A stretch of 6,956 nt of DNA from the NCBI GenBank assembly GCA_023460615.1, contig JAEWPL010000163.1, positions 1 through 6,956 on the forward strand. Reading direction: 5' to 3'. Shown piece by piece: positions 1 to 5,613 of the stretch; position 1 is the stretch's first letter; each line of letters starts with the position of its first letter. The translations under genes were made by a program, and so were the position numbers. The notes under the pieces were generated by a model that was not told where the DNA came from, did no database searches, and worked only from the letters and a program-made list of their open reading frames with translations. Origin of the DNA: Pseudomonadota bacterium (GTDB lineage: Bacteria; Pseudomonadota; Gammaproteobacteria; Enterobacterales; Succinivibrionaceae).

Positions 1-72
1 TTCATTAAAGCGTACCCCACCTCCCCCAACCTCTCTATACCGAACTTCCCCGTTCTCTCCCTACGGGAAAAA
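1..72 (-). repeat. 72-nt G-rich intergenic repeat, copy 1
   Basis: This block is identical over all 72 bases to 3593-3664 and lies in the same place, downstream of an ATPase/nuclease gene. It may extend past the left edge. It is far richer in G+C than its surroundings and strongly strand-asymmetric: the minus (transcribed) strand carries G-tracts at 61-59, 51-48, 27-23 and 18-15. Short inverted repeats are visible: TCCC/GGGA around 58-68 and GAAC/GTTC at 42-45/52-55. No start codon with a credible coding frame lies in it, although some frames are open because stops are rare in such sequence. It could be a 3'-UTR structure, a recombination or mobile-element end, or part of the next porin's leader; the sequence does not decide. 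Confidence 0.9.
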
Positions 73-100
73 CTTTTGAAAAATTTGGAGAATTTAAGAT

Positions 101-129
101 AAGTTAGGTAATCAAAATTCACCTAACTT
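101..129 (-). repeat. inverted repeat downstream of ATPase/nuclease 1
   Basis: A perfect 9-bp inverted repeat (AAGTTAGGT at 101-109, ACCTAACTT at 121-129) encloses an 11-nt loop. The equivalent element lies at 3693-3721 with one mismatch and the same loop length. It lies between the hairpin at the ATPase stop codon and the 72-nt block. No clear T-run follows it on the minus strand, so it is a poor intrinsic terminator by itself; it may be an RNA structure or a protein-binding site. Confidence 0.6.
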
Positions 130-177
130 CATTCATGAATTGATAAGAAAATTTTGGAAAGGATTTTGAAAAGTTAT

Positions 178-208
178 AAGCAAAGCTCTTTAGCAGAGCT
201 TATTGCTT
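178..208 (-). terminator. hairpin overlapping the stop codon of ATPase/nuclease 1, possible terminator
   Basis: The inner stem AAGCTCT (183-189) pairs with AGAGCTT (195-201). An outer stem AAGCA (178-182) pairs with TGCTT (204-208), with a 2-nt bulge, and the outer arm enters the stop codon. On the minus strand the hairpin is followed by ATAACTTTTC, a weak T-rich tail. The same two-part structure occurs at the end of ATPase/nuclease 2 with a different loop. Termination is likely but not certain. Confidence 0.5.
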
Positions 209-386
209 ACTTTGAGTATTCTTCAATTAGGCAAGTATGCTTTTTGCTATCCTTGTCGTAATTGATACCAACTAAAAGGATATTACCTGTGTACTCTTTG
301 ATAGAGTCACAATAATGTTTTTCTTTGATTTGCTCTATGGCAGTTTGTGCAGACTTATTCCACTTAAGTTCTATTACTAAAGCAGG
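204..386 (-). repeat. conserved 3' coding segment of ATPase/nuclease, copy 1
   Basis: This segment matches 3799-3981. The first 54 bases (204-257 against 3799-3852) are identical. The remainder differs at 16 positions by direct comparison, and none changes the protein, so the last 59 codons encode the same residues in both genes. Just before this segment in the reading direction the proteins diverge abruptly (YRSEY against YIGMV). Confidence 0.9.
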
Positions 387-1802
387 ATATTCAGATCTGT
401 ACTCAATTTTTGGTATAAACACAAGATCTGCAAATCCTTTGCCAGATGGAAGCTCGCGTTTTGGTTTATAGTAAAACTCAGAAGCTGCACTATAGGCATT
501 ATTTACCACTATTGATAAGCCATTTTCATCGCTATATTTGATGATGGAAGTAAGCTCTTGATGGATCTTTTCTATTGCATCGGACACGAACGCACAATCT
601 TTATCAAATACCGTTTTGTTTAGTAGTTCAGTTGAACTCGAAAATTGCTCTGAGTATTCAGTCCAATGACACTCTTCTACTGCAGTAATTAACGCTTGTC
701 TTACCTCTTCATTTGGAATATAAACAACTTTTCGTAACGAATCATATGCTAAATATCCTAAATGAATTAAAAACACAATTACCGCATCTTTACTTTTAAT
801 TGATGTAAGATCATTTTTAAACTTATTAGTATTGATATTAGAAATGCTATTTCCATTGATTAAGGAAATAATGTCTGTTCTCAAACCTTCAAAATTAAGT
901 TTTATATAATCTTTAACACCTTCAAAAGATCCTGTTTCTGCCCAATAGCTCTGAAAATCTCCATCTTCACATAATCCCATAATTGCAACAGGATTAAAGA
1001 CTTCATAATTTTTTAACTTATATCCATCATACCAACGACAGGTTTCTTCAAAATCAATGTCATGCAAAGTACAGATCTTTTTTACTTCTTCTTTTGTAAA
1101 ACCAAAGTATTGAGCTAATACTCCTGGATTTAACATTGTATATTCTTTGAAATTGTTTAAAGCTGACTCTGTCTTATATTTCTTAATTGGCAAGATGCCT
1201 GTGATATAAGCTAACATCACAGCTTGAGAATTAGGCTCTGCTTTAAAGATTTGACGCAAAAACTCAATATAATCCTCTAATAACTTAGATTCATTAGGAA
1301 ATGTTCTAAAAACATAGTCCCACTCATCTATGATAAAGATGAATTGCTCATGAGTCTTTTTATAAATATCTAAGATTATCTCTGGTAAGGAGGAGCTTGT
1401 ATTATCACTATCAAAGCATTCTGAAAATTGAGCTTTGAGCTCAGGTATTACTGATTGGTTGATATCGTCTAAATAAGATTTACCACTTGTTAAATCTGCC
1501 TTAAAAGACTGCATATCAAGATAAATCACATTGTACTTGTTTAAATGCTTTGAGTACTCGTTATCTTTAGATATATCCAAACTATCAAAGAGCTCTTTAG
1601 AATTACAGCCTTTTGAGTAGTAAGCATTGATCATTTTGGCATTTACTGATTTACCAAAACGTCTAGGTCTTGAAACGCAGATAAAACCATTCTCTGTATT
1701 TAATTTAGCATTTAAAAAACTTAGTAAATCTGACTTATCTACAAAACCAGAATTAACAACTTTTTTAAATGATAAATTTGAACAGTTTAGATATAAAGAC
1801 AT
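207..1802 (-). CDS. AAA-ATPase-like / PD-(D/E)XK nuclease superfamily protein (copy 1)
   Basis: A 531-residue cytoplasmic protein with no signal peptide or membrane segment. The N-terminal AAA-ATPase-like domain (PF09820 type) shows a P-loop variant RPRRFGKS at residues 45-52, a Walker B IIDEWD at 157-162, the family motif YITGILPIKK at 199-208 and CRWYDGY at 255-261. The C-terminal PD-(D/E)XK-like domain (PDDEXK_9, formerly DUF1703) shows D459 in GFADLVFIP and E478-L-K480 in VIELKWN, followed by the usual AIEQIKEKHY stretch, so the nuclease core looks intact. The domain assignments are motif-based family knowledge; the cellular role and substrate of this family are not established, and defence, mobility or DNA repair remain guesses. 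The ATG at 1802 aligns with the start of its paralogue at 5397. The ribosome-binding site is weak (GTGG). An extended -10 lies about 35 nt upstream. It follows porin 1 but is separated from it by a terminator. It is about half identical to the paralogue, except for an identical last 59 residues. Confidence 0.93.
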   Translation of the reverse strand: MSLYLNCSNLSFKKVVNSGFVDKSDLLSFLNAKLNTENGFICVSRPRRFGKSVNAKMINAYYSKGCNSKELFDSLDISKDNEYSKHLNKYNVIYLDMQSFKADLTSGKSYLDDINQSVIPELKAQFSECFDSDNTSSSLPEIILDIYKKTHEQFIFIIDEWDYVFRTFPNESKLLEDYIEFLRQIFKAEPNSQAVMLAYITGILPIKKYKTESALNNFKEYTMLNPGVLAQYFGFTKEEVKKICTLHDIDFEETCRWYDGYKLKNYEVFNPVAIMGLCEDGDFQSYWAETGSFEGVKDYIKLNFEGLRTDIISLINGNSISNINTNKFKNDLTSIKSKDAVIVFLIHLGYLAYDSLRKVVYIPNEEVRQALITAVEECHWTEYSEQFSSSTELLNKTVFDKDCAFVSDAIEKIHQELTSIIKYSDENGLSIVVNNAYSAASEFYYKPKRELPSGKGFADLVFIPKIEYRSEYPALVIELKWNKSAQTAIEQIKEKHYCDSIKEYTGNILLVGINYDKDSKKHTCLIEEYSK

Positions 1803-1836
1803 ACTACAACCACTGCTTATTAATGAGAACTAATTC

Positions 1837-1847
1837 ATTCTATCATA
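1837..1847 (-). promoter_or_regulatory. probable extended -10 promoter of ATPase/nuclease 1
   Basis: The minus strand reads TATGATAGAAT. The hexamer TAGAAT (1842-1837) is preceded by TGA, which fits an extended -10 (TGnTAnAAT). It lies 35 nt before the ATG; the matching element of the paralogue lies 37 nt before its ATG. No good -35 hexamer was found, which is acceptable for extended -10 promoters. An overlapping TATGAT is an alternative. Confidence 0.4.
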
Positions 1848-1887
1848 GCTAAAACAACAAAATAGTGATTATAAGAAAAGTATCTTC

Positions 1888-1920
1888 AAAATAAGAAAAG
1901 GGAGCAACTAGTACTCCCTT
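1888..1920 (-). terminator. intrinsic terminator of porin 1
   Basis: On the minus strand AAGGGAG (1920-1914) and CTCCCTT (1904-1898) form a 7-bp stem with a 9-nt loop, followed by TTCTTATTTT. It begins about 40 nt after the porin 1 stop codon, so it should end the porin transcript before ATPase/nuclease 1. Confidence 0.8.
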
Positions 1921-1960
1921 CAAATTAAATCATACAATGAGATTTAGATTTATTTGTGTA

Positions 1961-3400
1961 TTACCACCAAGCTTCAAACATTACACCGAAGTTAAATGCA
2001 CTTGTTTGCTTGCCACTAACATTCTCAGTTTTACCTGTTCTCTTATCTTCTGCAACAAATACATCGCCGTATTTCTCACCTTGGAAATTCATTGAGTTGT
2101 CGTTTCCATGTAAGTAAGTAGCGTAAATACGAATCTCAGGACGTGACCAGAAGTTCATTGAATCAGGTGAGATTGCATAACCGATGCTGTATCTCTGACC
2201 TTGAGATGTTGTGCCAACATTAACACCATCTTTATTATCAGCATTTGTGCTTTCAGCGTATACACCTACATCAGCATAAATCTTGGTCATCTTAGTTAAC
2301 TTGAAGTATGGATGAATAATTGCGTTAAAGCCCTTATATGATCTATCACTAGTTATATTCTTATCAAATCCTGATACCCAGTAGCCGTATAAATGATGAG
2401 CTAAACCAATGTTATCAGATAACTTAATATCACCAAAGTTTCTTAAACTCCAACGGGTAGCTGAATCTGAAGCTCCAGATCTATCAATCCATGAATCGAA
2501 GCCGAAGTTACCCCAACGAGCGTTAGAACCATGAGCAATGGTTAATACAGTCTTGTTAAAGCCACCTAACATACCTTGAGTTAACTCTAAGCCTAAGATT
2601 GAGCCACGACCATAATCATCTTTAGGTCTAATACCATTATAATGATTTGTATAAGCATCACGTTGTGGAACTAAATAAGTAGCATCGATTAAGAAACTTG
2701 CATCTGACCATAATGGCATGTTGTACTGAACATCAAAGATGTGTAAGCTAGACATGCCTCTCTTAATCTTATATAGCTGATCTTTAGAATAATCATCAAA
2801 TTTATAATTATCATCAGAATCATCACGACGCATCCATGCTACAGACAACTTACCAGCACCAGCTGATAAGTCTTGGATACCAGCACCGAAACCAGAAATA
2901 TTGAAATACTCAATACCAGTTAGATAGCTGTCACGACGATAATATCTCTTACCGATCCAAACACTAGCGTCCTTATCCCAATCAAGTAAACCTTTAACAT
3001 TTAAGTAAGCTTGACGGAATGCATATTGGAAAGTCTCTGCATAATTTTTGTCAGAATACAATGCTGTATCACCAATATATGATGTGTTGTTTCCAGAATT
3101 ATATGAATTTTCTAAAGGTTGGTAGTCTCTATTATAATATGCCTTGTAAGACATAGTTGTATTTACAGTCCAAACTGTATCATCAACTTTAGCAACATTT
3201 GAACCTAAACTAATTTCACCGTAAGTGTTATTCTCGTAGCCTGAACGACCAATTTTTGCAACATGAGGATCATCAGTTGTAATATTCTTTGTTGATACGC
3301 CAGAACGTAAATAACCGTTAAAGAAAACATCGCCAGCTTGTGCAGGCATGTTCATTGAAGCAGCAACAACAGCTGCTAATAATAGATTAACTTTTTTCAT
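1961..3400 (-). CDS. LamB-type outer-membrane carbohydrate porin (porin 1)
   Basis: A 479-residue precursor. Residues 1-22 form a signal peptide (KK, a hydrophobic core, then AQA before G23), leaving about 457 residues, longer than E. coli LamB (421). LamB landmarks in order: FNGYLRSG at 27-34 (equivalents of LamB Y6 and R8), GR at 51-52 and TYGE at 59-62 (R33, Y41), AFRQAYL from 127 (R82), WIGKRYYRR at 148-156, FNISG at 166-170, SRPEIRI near the C-terminus, and a terminal FEAWW as expected for beta-barrel assembly. Aligned to recalled E. coli LamB, one residue is missing after the R109 position, and the D116, Y118 and D121 positions appear as G162, E164 and N167, so sugar specificity probably differs from maltodextrin. 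A Tyr/Asn-rich stretch at about 84-122 is some 27 residues longer than in porin 2, probably extracellular loop 2. The ATG is supported by the signal peptide and GGGA at 3411-3414. It is a family member without a secure gene name; lamB would overstate what is known of its substrate. Confidence 0.93.
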   Translation of the reverse strand: MKKVNLLLAAVVAASMNMPAQAGDVFFNGYLRSGVSTKNITTDDPHVAKIGRSGYENNTYGEISLGSNVAKVDDTVWTVNTTMSYKAYYNRDYQPLENSYNSGNNTSYIGDTALYSDKNYAETFQYAFRQAYLNVKGLLDWDKDASVWIGKRYYRRDSYLTGIEYFNISGFGAGIQDLSAGAGKLSVAWMRRDDSDDNYKFDDYSKDQLYKIKRGMSSLHIFDVQYNMPLWSDASFLIDATYLVPQRDAYTNHYNGIRPKDDYGRGSILGLELTQGMLGGFNKTVLTIAHGSNARWGNFGFDSWIDRSGASDSATRWSLRNFGDIKLSDNIGLAHHLYGYWVSGFDKNITSDRSYKGFNAIIHPYFKLTKMTKIYADVGVYAESTNADNKDGVNVGTTSQGQRYSIGYAISPDSMNFWSRPEIRIYATYLHGNDNSMNFQGEKYGDVFVAEDKRTGKTENVSGKQTSAFNFGVMFEAWW

Positions 3401-3450
3401 AATTTAAACATCCCAAAAATTCAGCACGACAATTCATGCCACCGCCTATT
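3357..3450 (-). repeat. porin leader and signal-peptide repeat, copy 1
   Basis: These 94 bases are identical to 6863-6956, which runs to the window edge, so the true repeat may be longer. It covers the first 14 codons of the porin and about 50 nt of upstream sequence, including the ribosome-binding site. The identity stops inside the signal peptide, after which the two porins diverge. Confidence 0.95.
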
Positions 3451-3592
3451 CCACCTTGAGGCGCTCACTTAGACGTTCAATTACAAAAAAGTTCTTCTAC
3501 TCCTTTCTTTTCAACTGTATTTTTTTATGAGATCTCCTTAAGATTTAGAAGATCAATTTGAAAAGCTCTCGAAAATTTACCAACACTAAGAC
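3401..3592 (-). promoter_or_regulatory. leader region of porin 1 (no confident promoter located)
   Basis: With the structured region at 3593-3801 this makes the largest gene-free gap (about 400 bases). On the minus strand it contains two purine-rich Shine-Dalgarno-like runs with no usable start after them (AAGGAGAT near 3541-3534 and AAAGGAG near 3507-3500). It also has a short inverted repeat TGAG-GCG-CTCA at 3457-3467 and the 50-nt leader shared with porin 2. Only weak promoter matches were found, for example TTGATC then TCTCAT with an 18-nt spacer. The porin promoter must lie here or in the preceding 72-nt block. No conserved RNA family was recognised. Confidence 0.4.
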
Positions 3593-3664
3593 TTCATTAA
3601 AGCGTACCCCACCTCCCCCAACCTCTCTATACCGAACTTCCCCGTTCTCTCCCTACGGGAAAAA
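3593..3664 (-). repeat. 72-nt G-rich intergenic repeat, copy 2
   Basis: Identical to 1-72, with minus-strand G-tracts at 3653-3651, 3643-3640, 3619-3615 and 3610-3607. It lies 137 nt after the stop codon of ATPase/nuclease 2 and 193 nt before the start of porin 1. The bases between it and the stop codon align with those of copy 1 but carry many differences, so the perfect identity of this block stands out from its flank. Confidence 0.92.
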
Positions 3665-3692
3665 GTAATGAAGAATAAGGAGAATTCAAGAT

Positions 3693-3721
3693 AAGTTTGG
3701 TACTCAAAATTCACCTAACTT
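3693..3721 (-). repeat. inverted repeat downstream of ATPase/nuclease 2
   Basis: AAGTTTGGT (3693-3701) and ACCTAACTT (3713-3721) pair at 8 of 9 positions around an 11-nt loop. This is the counterpart of the perfect repeat at 101-129, at the same distance from the 72-nt block. Confidence 0.5.
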
Positions 3722-3773
3722 CATCATAAACTGAAAAGAAAAGGAAAATGTTGAAAGGATTTTGAAAGGTTGC

Positions 3774-3803
3774 AAGCAAAGCTCTTAAAAGAGCTTAGTG
3801 CTT
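3774..3803 (-). terminator. hairpin overlapping the stop codon of ATPase/nuclease 2, possible terminator
   Basis: The inner stem AAGCTCTT (3779-3786) pairs with AAGAGCTT (3789-3796); the innermost pair would have to open to leave a workable loop. An outer stem AAGCA (3774-3778) pairs with TGCTT (3799-3803) across a 2-nt bulge. The architecture matches 178-208 although the loop sequence has changed. The sequence after it on the minus strand (GCAACCTTTC) is a weak terminator tail. Confidence 0.5.
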
Positions 3804-3981
3804 ACTTTGAGTATTCTTCAATTAGGCAAGTATGCTTTTTGCTATCCTTGTCATAATTGATGCCAACAAGAAGGATATTACCTGTGTACTCTTTGATTGA
3901 GTCACAGTAATGTTTTTCTTTAATCTGTTCTATAGCTGTTTGCGCTGACTTATTCCACTTTAATTCTATTACTAATGCAGG
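3799..3981 (-). repeat. conserved 3' coding segment of ATPase/nuclease, copy 2
   Basis: Counterpart of 204-386. It encodes the same last 59 residues, starting at PALVIELKWN, with 16 silent differences and a perfectly conserved final 54 bases. Confidence 0.9.
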
Positions 3982-5397
3982 TACCATCCCTATATACTCT
4001 TTTTTAGGAATATATACTAAATCGGCAAAACCTATACCAGATGGCAATTCCCTTTTAGGTTGGTAATAATATTGAGAGGCTGCTGTTAATGCATTATTTA
4101 CGGTAATGCATAAATCATTTTCAAGGTTAAAACTCATGATTGAGGAAAGCTGCTGATGCACGTTCTGCAAACAATTAGAAACATACTCAGCATCCTTTTC
4201 AAAAATAAGCTTTTGTAAAAGCTCTTTTGAGCTGTTTATCGATTCTATATATTCAGTCCACTTGCTGTTATTGATACATCCTAATAGCTCTAATCTAATT
4301 TCCTCATTTGGAAGATAAACAAGAGATTTTTCAGAATCATAGGCTAAATAACCTAAATGGATCAGTAGTGTTAATACTGAATTTTTACTGTTAAATGAGA
4401 TCAAATCATTATTAAAACTTAAGACATTTATGTTCTTTAATTGACTTCCATTAACTAATGAAATTATGTCATCCTTTAAGCCTTCAAAATTAAGATTTAT
4501 ATATTCTGATACTGCTTCAAATGATCCTGTTTGTGTCCAGTATGATTGAAACTTTTTGGTTCTAATAAGCATCATTATGGAACGTGGATTGAAGATCTCA
4601 TACGAGCCTAATCTATATCCATCATACCAACGGCATGTCTCAGCAAAATCTATTCCATTTTTGTCACAGAGCCCTTTTACTTCCTCTTTTGTAAATCCTA
4701 GTGACGATGCTAGTTCTAACGGCTCTAACATAGAGTATTCATCAAAATTATTTAATACAGAATCTGTTTTATATTTTTTAATCGGAAGGATGCCTGTTAT
4801 ATAAGCAAGAGCAACAGTCTCAACATTTGGACCTGATTTAAACAATTGTCTTAAAAAGTCAATGTACAACTCTTGCAATATACTATCTTTTGGAAATGCT
4901 CTAAAAACATAGTCCCATTCATCAATGATAAATACAAATTGCTCTTTATTAGACTGATAAATCTTTACTATAGATTGGGGTAAAGATATGTCCTCATCAG
5001 ACAAAACATTAGGATAATGAGCTTTAAGTTCGGATAATACAGAATTATTGATAGCTTCTACATAAGTCAATCCATTTGAATCTTCTCTTGCAAAAGACTG
5101 CATATCCACGTATATCACAGGATGCTTATTTAATTGAACATCCCAATTTTTCTTTTGAGAGATTTTAAACTTTTCAAATATTGGTAAAGAATCACAATCC
5201 TTAGAATAATAAGCACAAAGCATATCTGCTGTTATAGATTTTCCAAATCTGCGGGGACGAGTCACACACATAAACTTATTTTTTGTTGACATTACAGAAT
5301 TTGTAAAAGTAATTAGCTCTGTCTTATCAACATAAGTATTTGCTATATCTTCAAGAAATTTTCTGTTTCCTGAATTTAAGTAGATATTTGTACTCAT
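3802..5397 (-). CDS. AAA-ATPase-like / PD-(D/E)XK nuclease superfamily protein (copy 2)
   Basis: A 531-residue paralogue of the product of 207-1802, the same length from the chosen start. Visible motifs: RPRRFGKS P-loop variant at residues 47-54, IIDEWD at 157-162, then YITGILPIKK, CRWYDGY, and a C-terminal nuclease-like core with GFADLVYIP (D459) and IELKWN (E478, K480). No signal peptide or membrane segment is seen, so it should be cytoplasmic. A TTG at 5400 sits directly before the ATG at 5397; the ATG is preferred because it is the standard codon, aligns with the paralogue's start and lies 8 nt after a GGA (5408-5406). A good extended -10 lies 37 nt upstream. It follows porin 2, but a strong terminator separates them. 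Both domains look intact, so this is not an obvious pseudogene. The function of the family is unresolved. Confidence 0.93.
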   Translation of the reverse strand: MSTNIYLNSGNRKFLEDIANTYVDKTELITFTNSVMSTKNKFMCVTRPRRFGKSITADMLCAYYSKDCDSLPIFEKFKISQKKNWDVQLNKHPVIYVDMQSFAREDSNGLTYVEAINNSVLSELKAHYPNVLSDEDISLPQSIVKIYQSNKEQFVFIIDEWDYVFRAFPKDSILQELYIDFLRQLFKSGPNVETVALAYITGILPIKKYKTDSVLNNFDEYSMLEPLELASSLGFTKEEVKGLCDKNGIDFAETCRWYDGYRLGSYEIFNPRSIMMLIRTKKFQSYWTQTGSFEAVSEYINLNFEGLKDDIISLVNGSQLKNINVLSFNNDLISFNSKNSVLTLLIHLGYLAYDSEKSLVYLPNEEIRLELLGCINNSKWTEYIESINSSKELLQKLIFEKDAEYVSNCLQNVHQQLSSIMSFNLENDLCITVNNALTAASQYYYQPKRELPSGIGFADLVYIPKKEYIGMVPALVIELKWNKSAQTAIEQIKEKHYCDSIKEYTGNILLVGINYDKDSKKHTCLIEEYSK

Positions 5398-5433
5398 CAA
5401 TAAAATCCAAATGTATTGTTCTTATCTACCTTG

Positions 5434-5442
5434 AGTATAGCA
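5434..5442 (-). promoter_or_regulatory. extended -10 promoter of ATPase/nuclease 2
   Basis: The minus strand reads TGCTATACT: TATACT (5439-5434) matches TATAAT at five of six positions and carries the TGn extension. Transcription would start near 5427, giving a 5' UTR of about 30 nt. No convincing -35 was found; the upstream sequence is very A/T-rich. Confidence 0.6.
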
Positions 5443-5545
5443 TTTATTTTCAGTTTTAATTTGAATAAAAAGTAAAAAGAGTAGCTTTACAACTCTATAA
5501 TAGAGATAAATTATTTAAGAGAAGAAATACAAATGAGAATCTCAA

Positions 5546-5574
5546 CGAAAAAGGAGTAGCACAAGCTACTCCTT
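5546..5574 (-). terminator. intrinsic terminator of porin 2
   Basis: A perfect 10-bp stem, AAGGAGTAGC (5551-5560) against GCTACTCCTT (5565-5574), closes a 4-nt loop. On the minus strand the stem runs into TTTTTCGTT. It starts 39 nt after the porin 2 stop codon. Its sequence is unrelated to the porin 1 terminator apart from the general form. Confidence 0.88.
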
Positions 5575-5613
5575 AGATTGTAGGATTTGATTAGTTATAT
5601 TTAAGAGTAAAGA

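Noticed and set aside
1..72. Open frames through the G-rich block as a protein-coding fragment
   Set aside because: Several frames are open on both strands because the block lacks A/T-rich stop codons; none has a start codon, ribosome-binding site or recognisable motif.
1627..1833. Plus-strand open frame of 68 codons across the 5' end of ATPase/nuclease 1
   Set aside because: It lies mostly antisense inside a well-supported gene, has no recognisable domain and no good ribosome-binding site.
4556..4804. Plus-strand open frame of 82 codons inside ATPase/nuclease 2
   Set aside because: Antisense to the conserved WYDGY and GILPIKK region of a real gene; no independent evidence of coding.
5398..5400. 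TTG as start codon of ATPase/nuclease 2
   Set aside because: It would add a single residue before an ATG that has better spacing from the GGA and aligns with the paralogue's start.
5534..5560. Tiny plus-strand frame MRISTKKE running into the terminator hairpin
   Set aside because: Only eight codons, no clear ribosome-binding site, and the hairpin is fully explained as the minus-strand terminator of porin 2.
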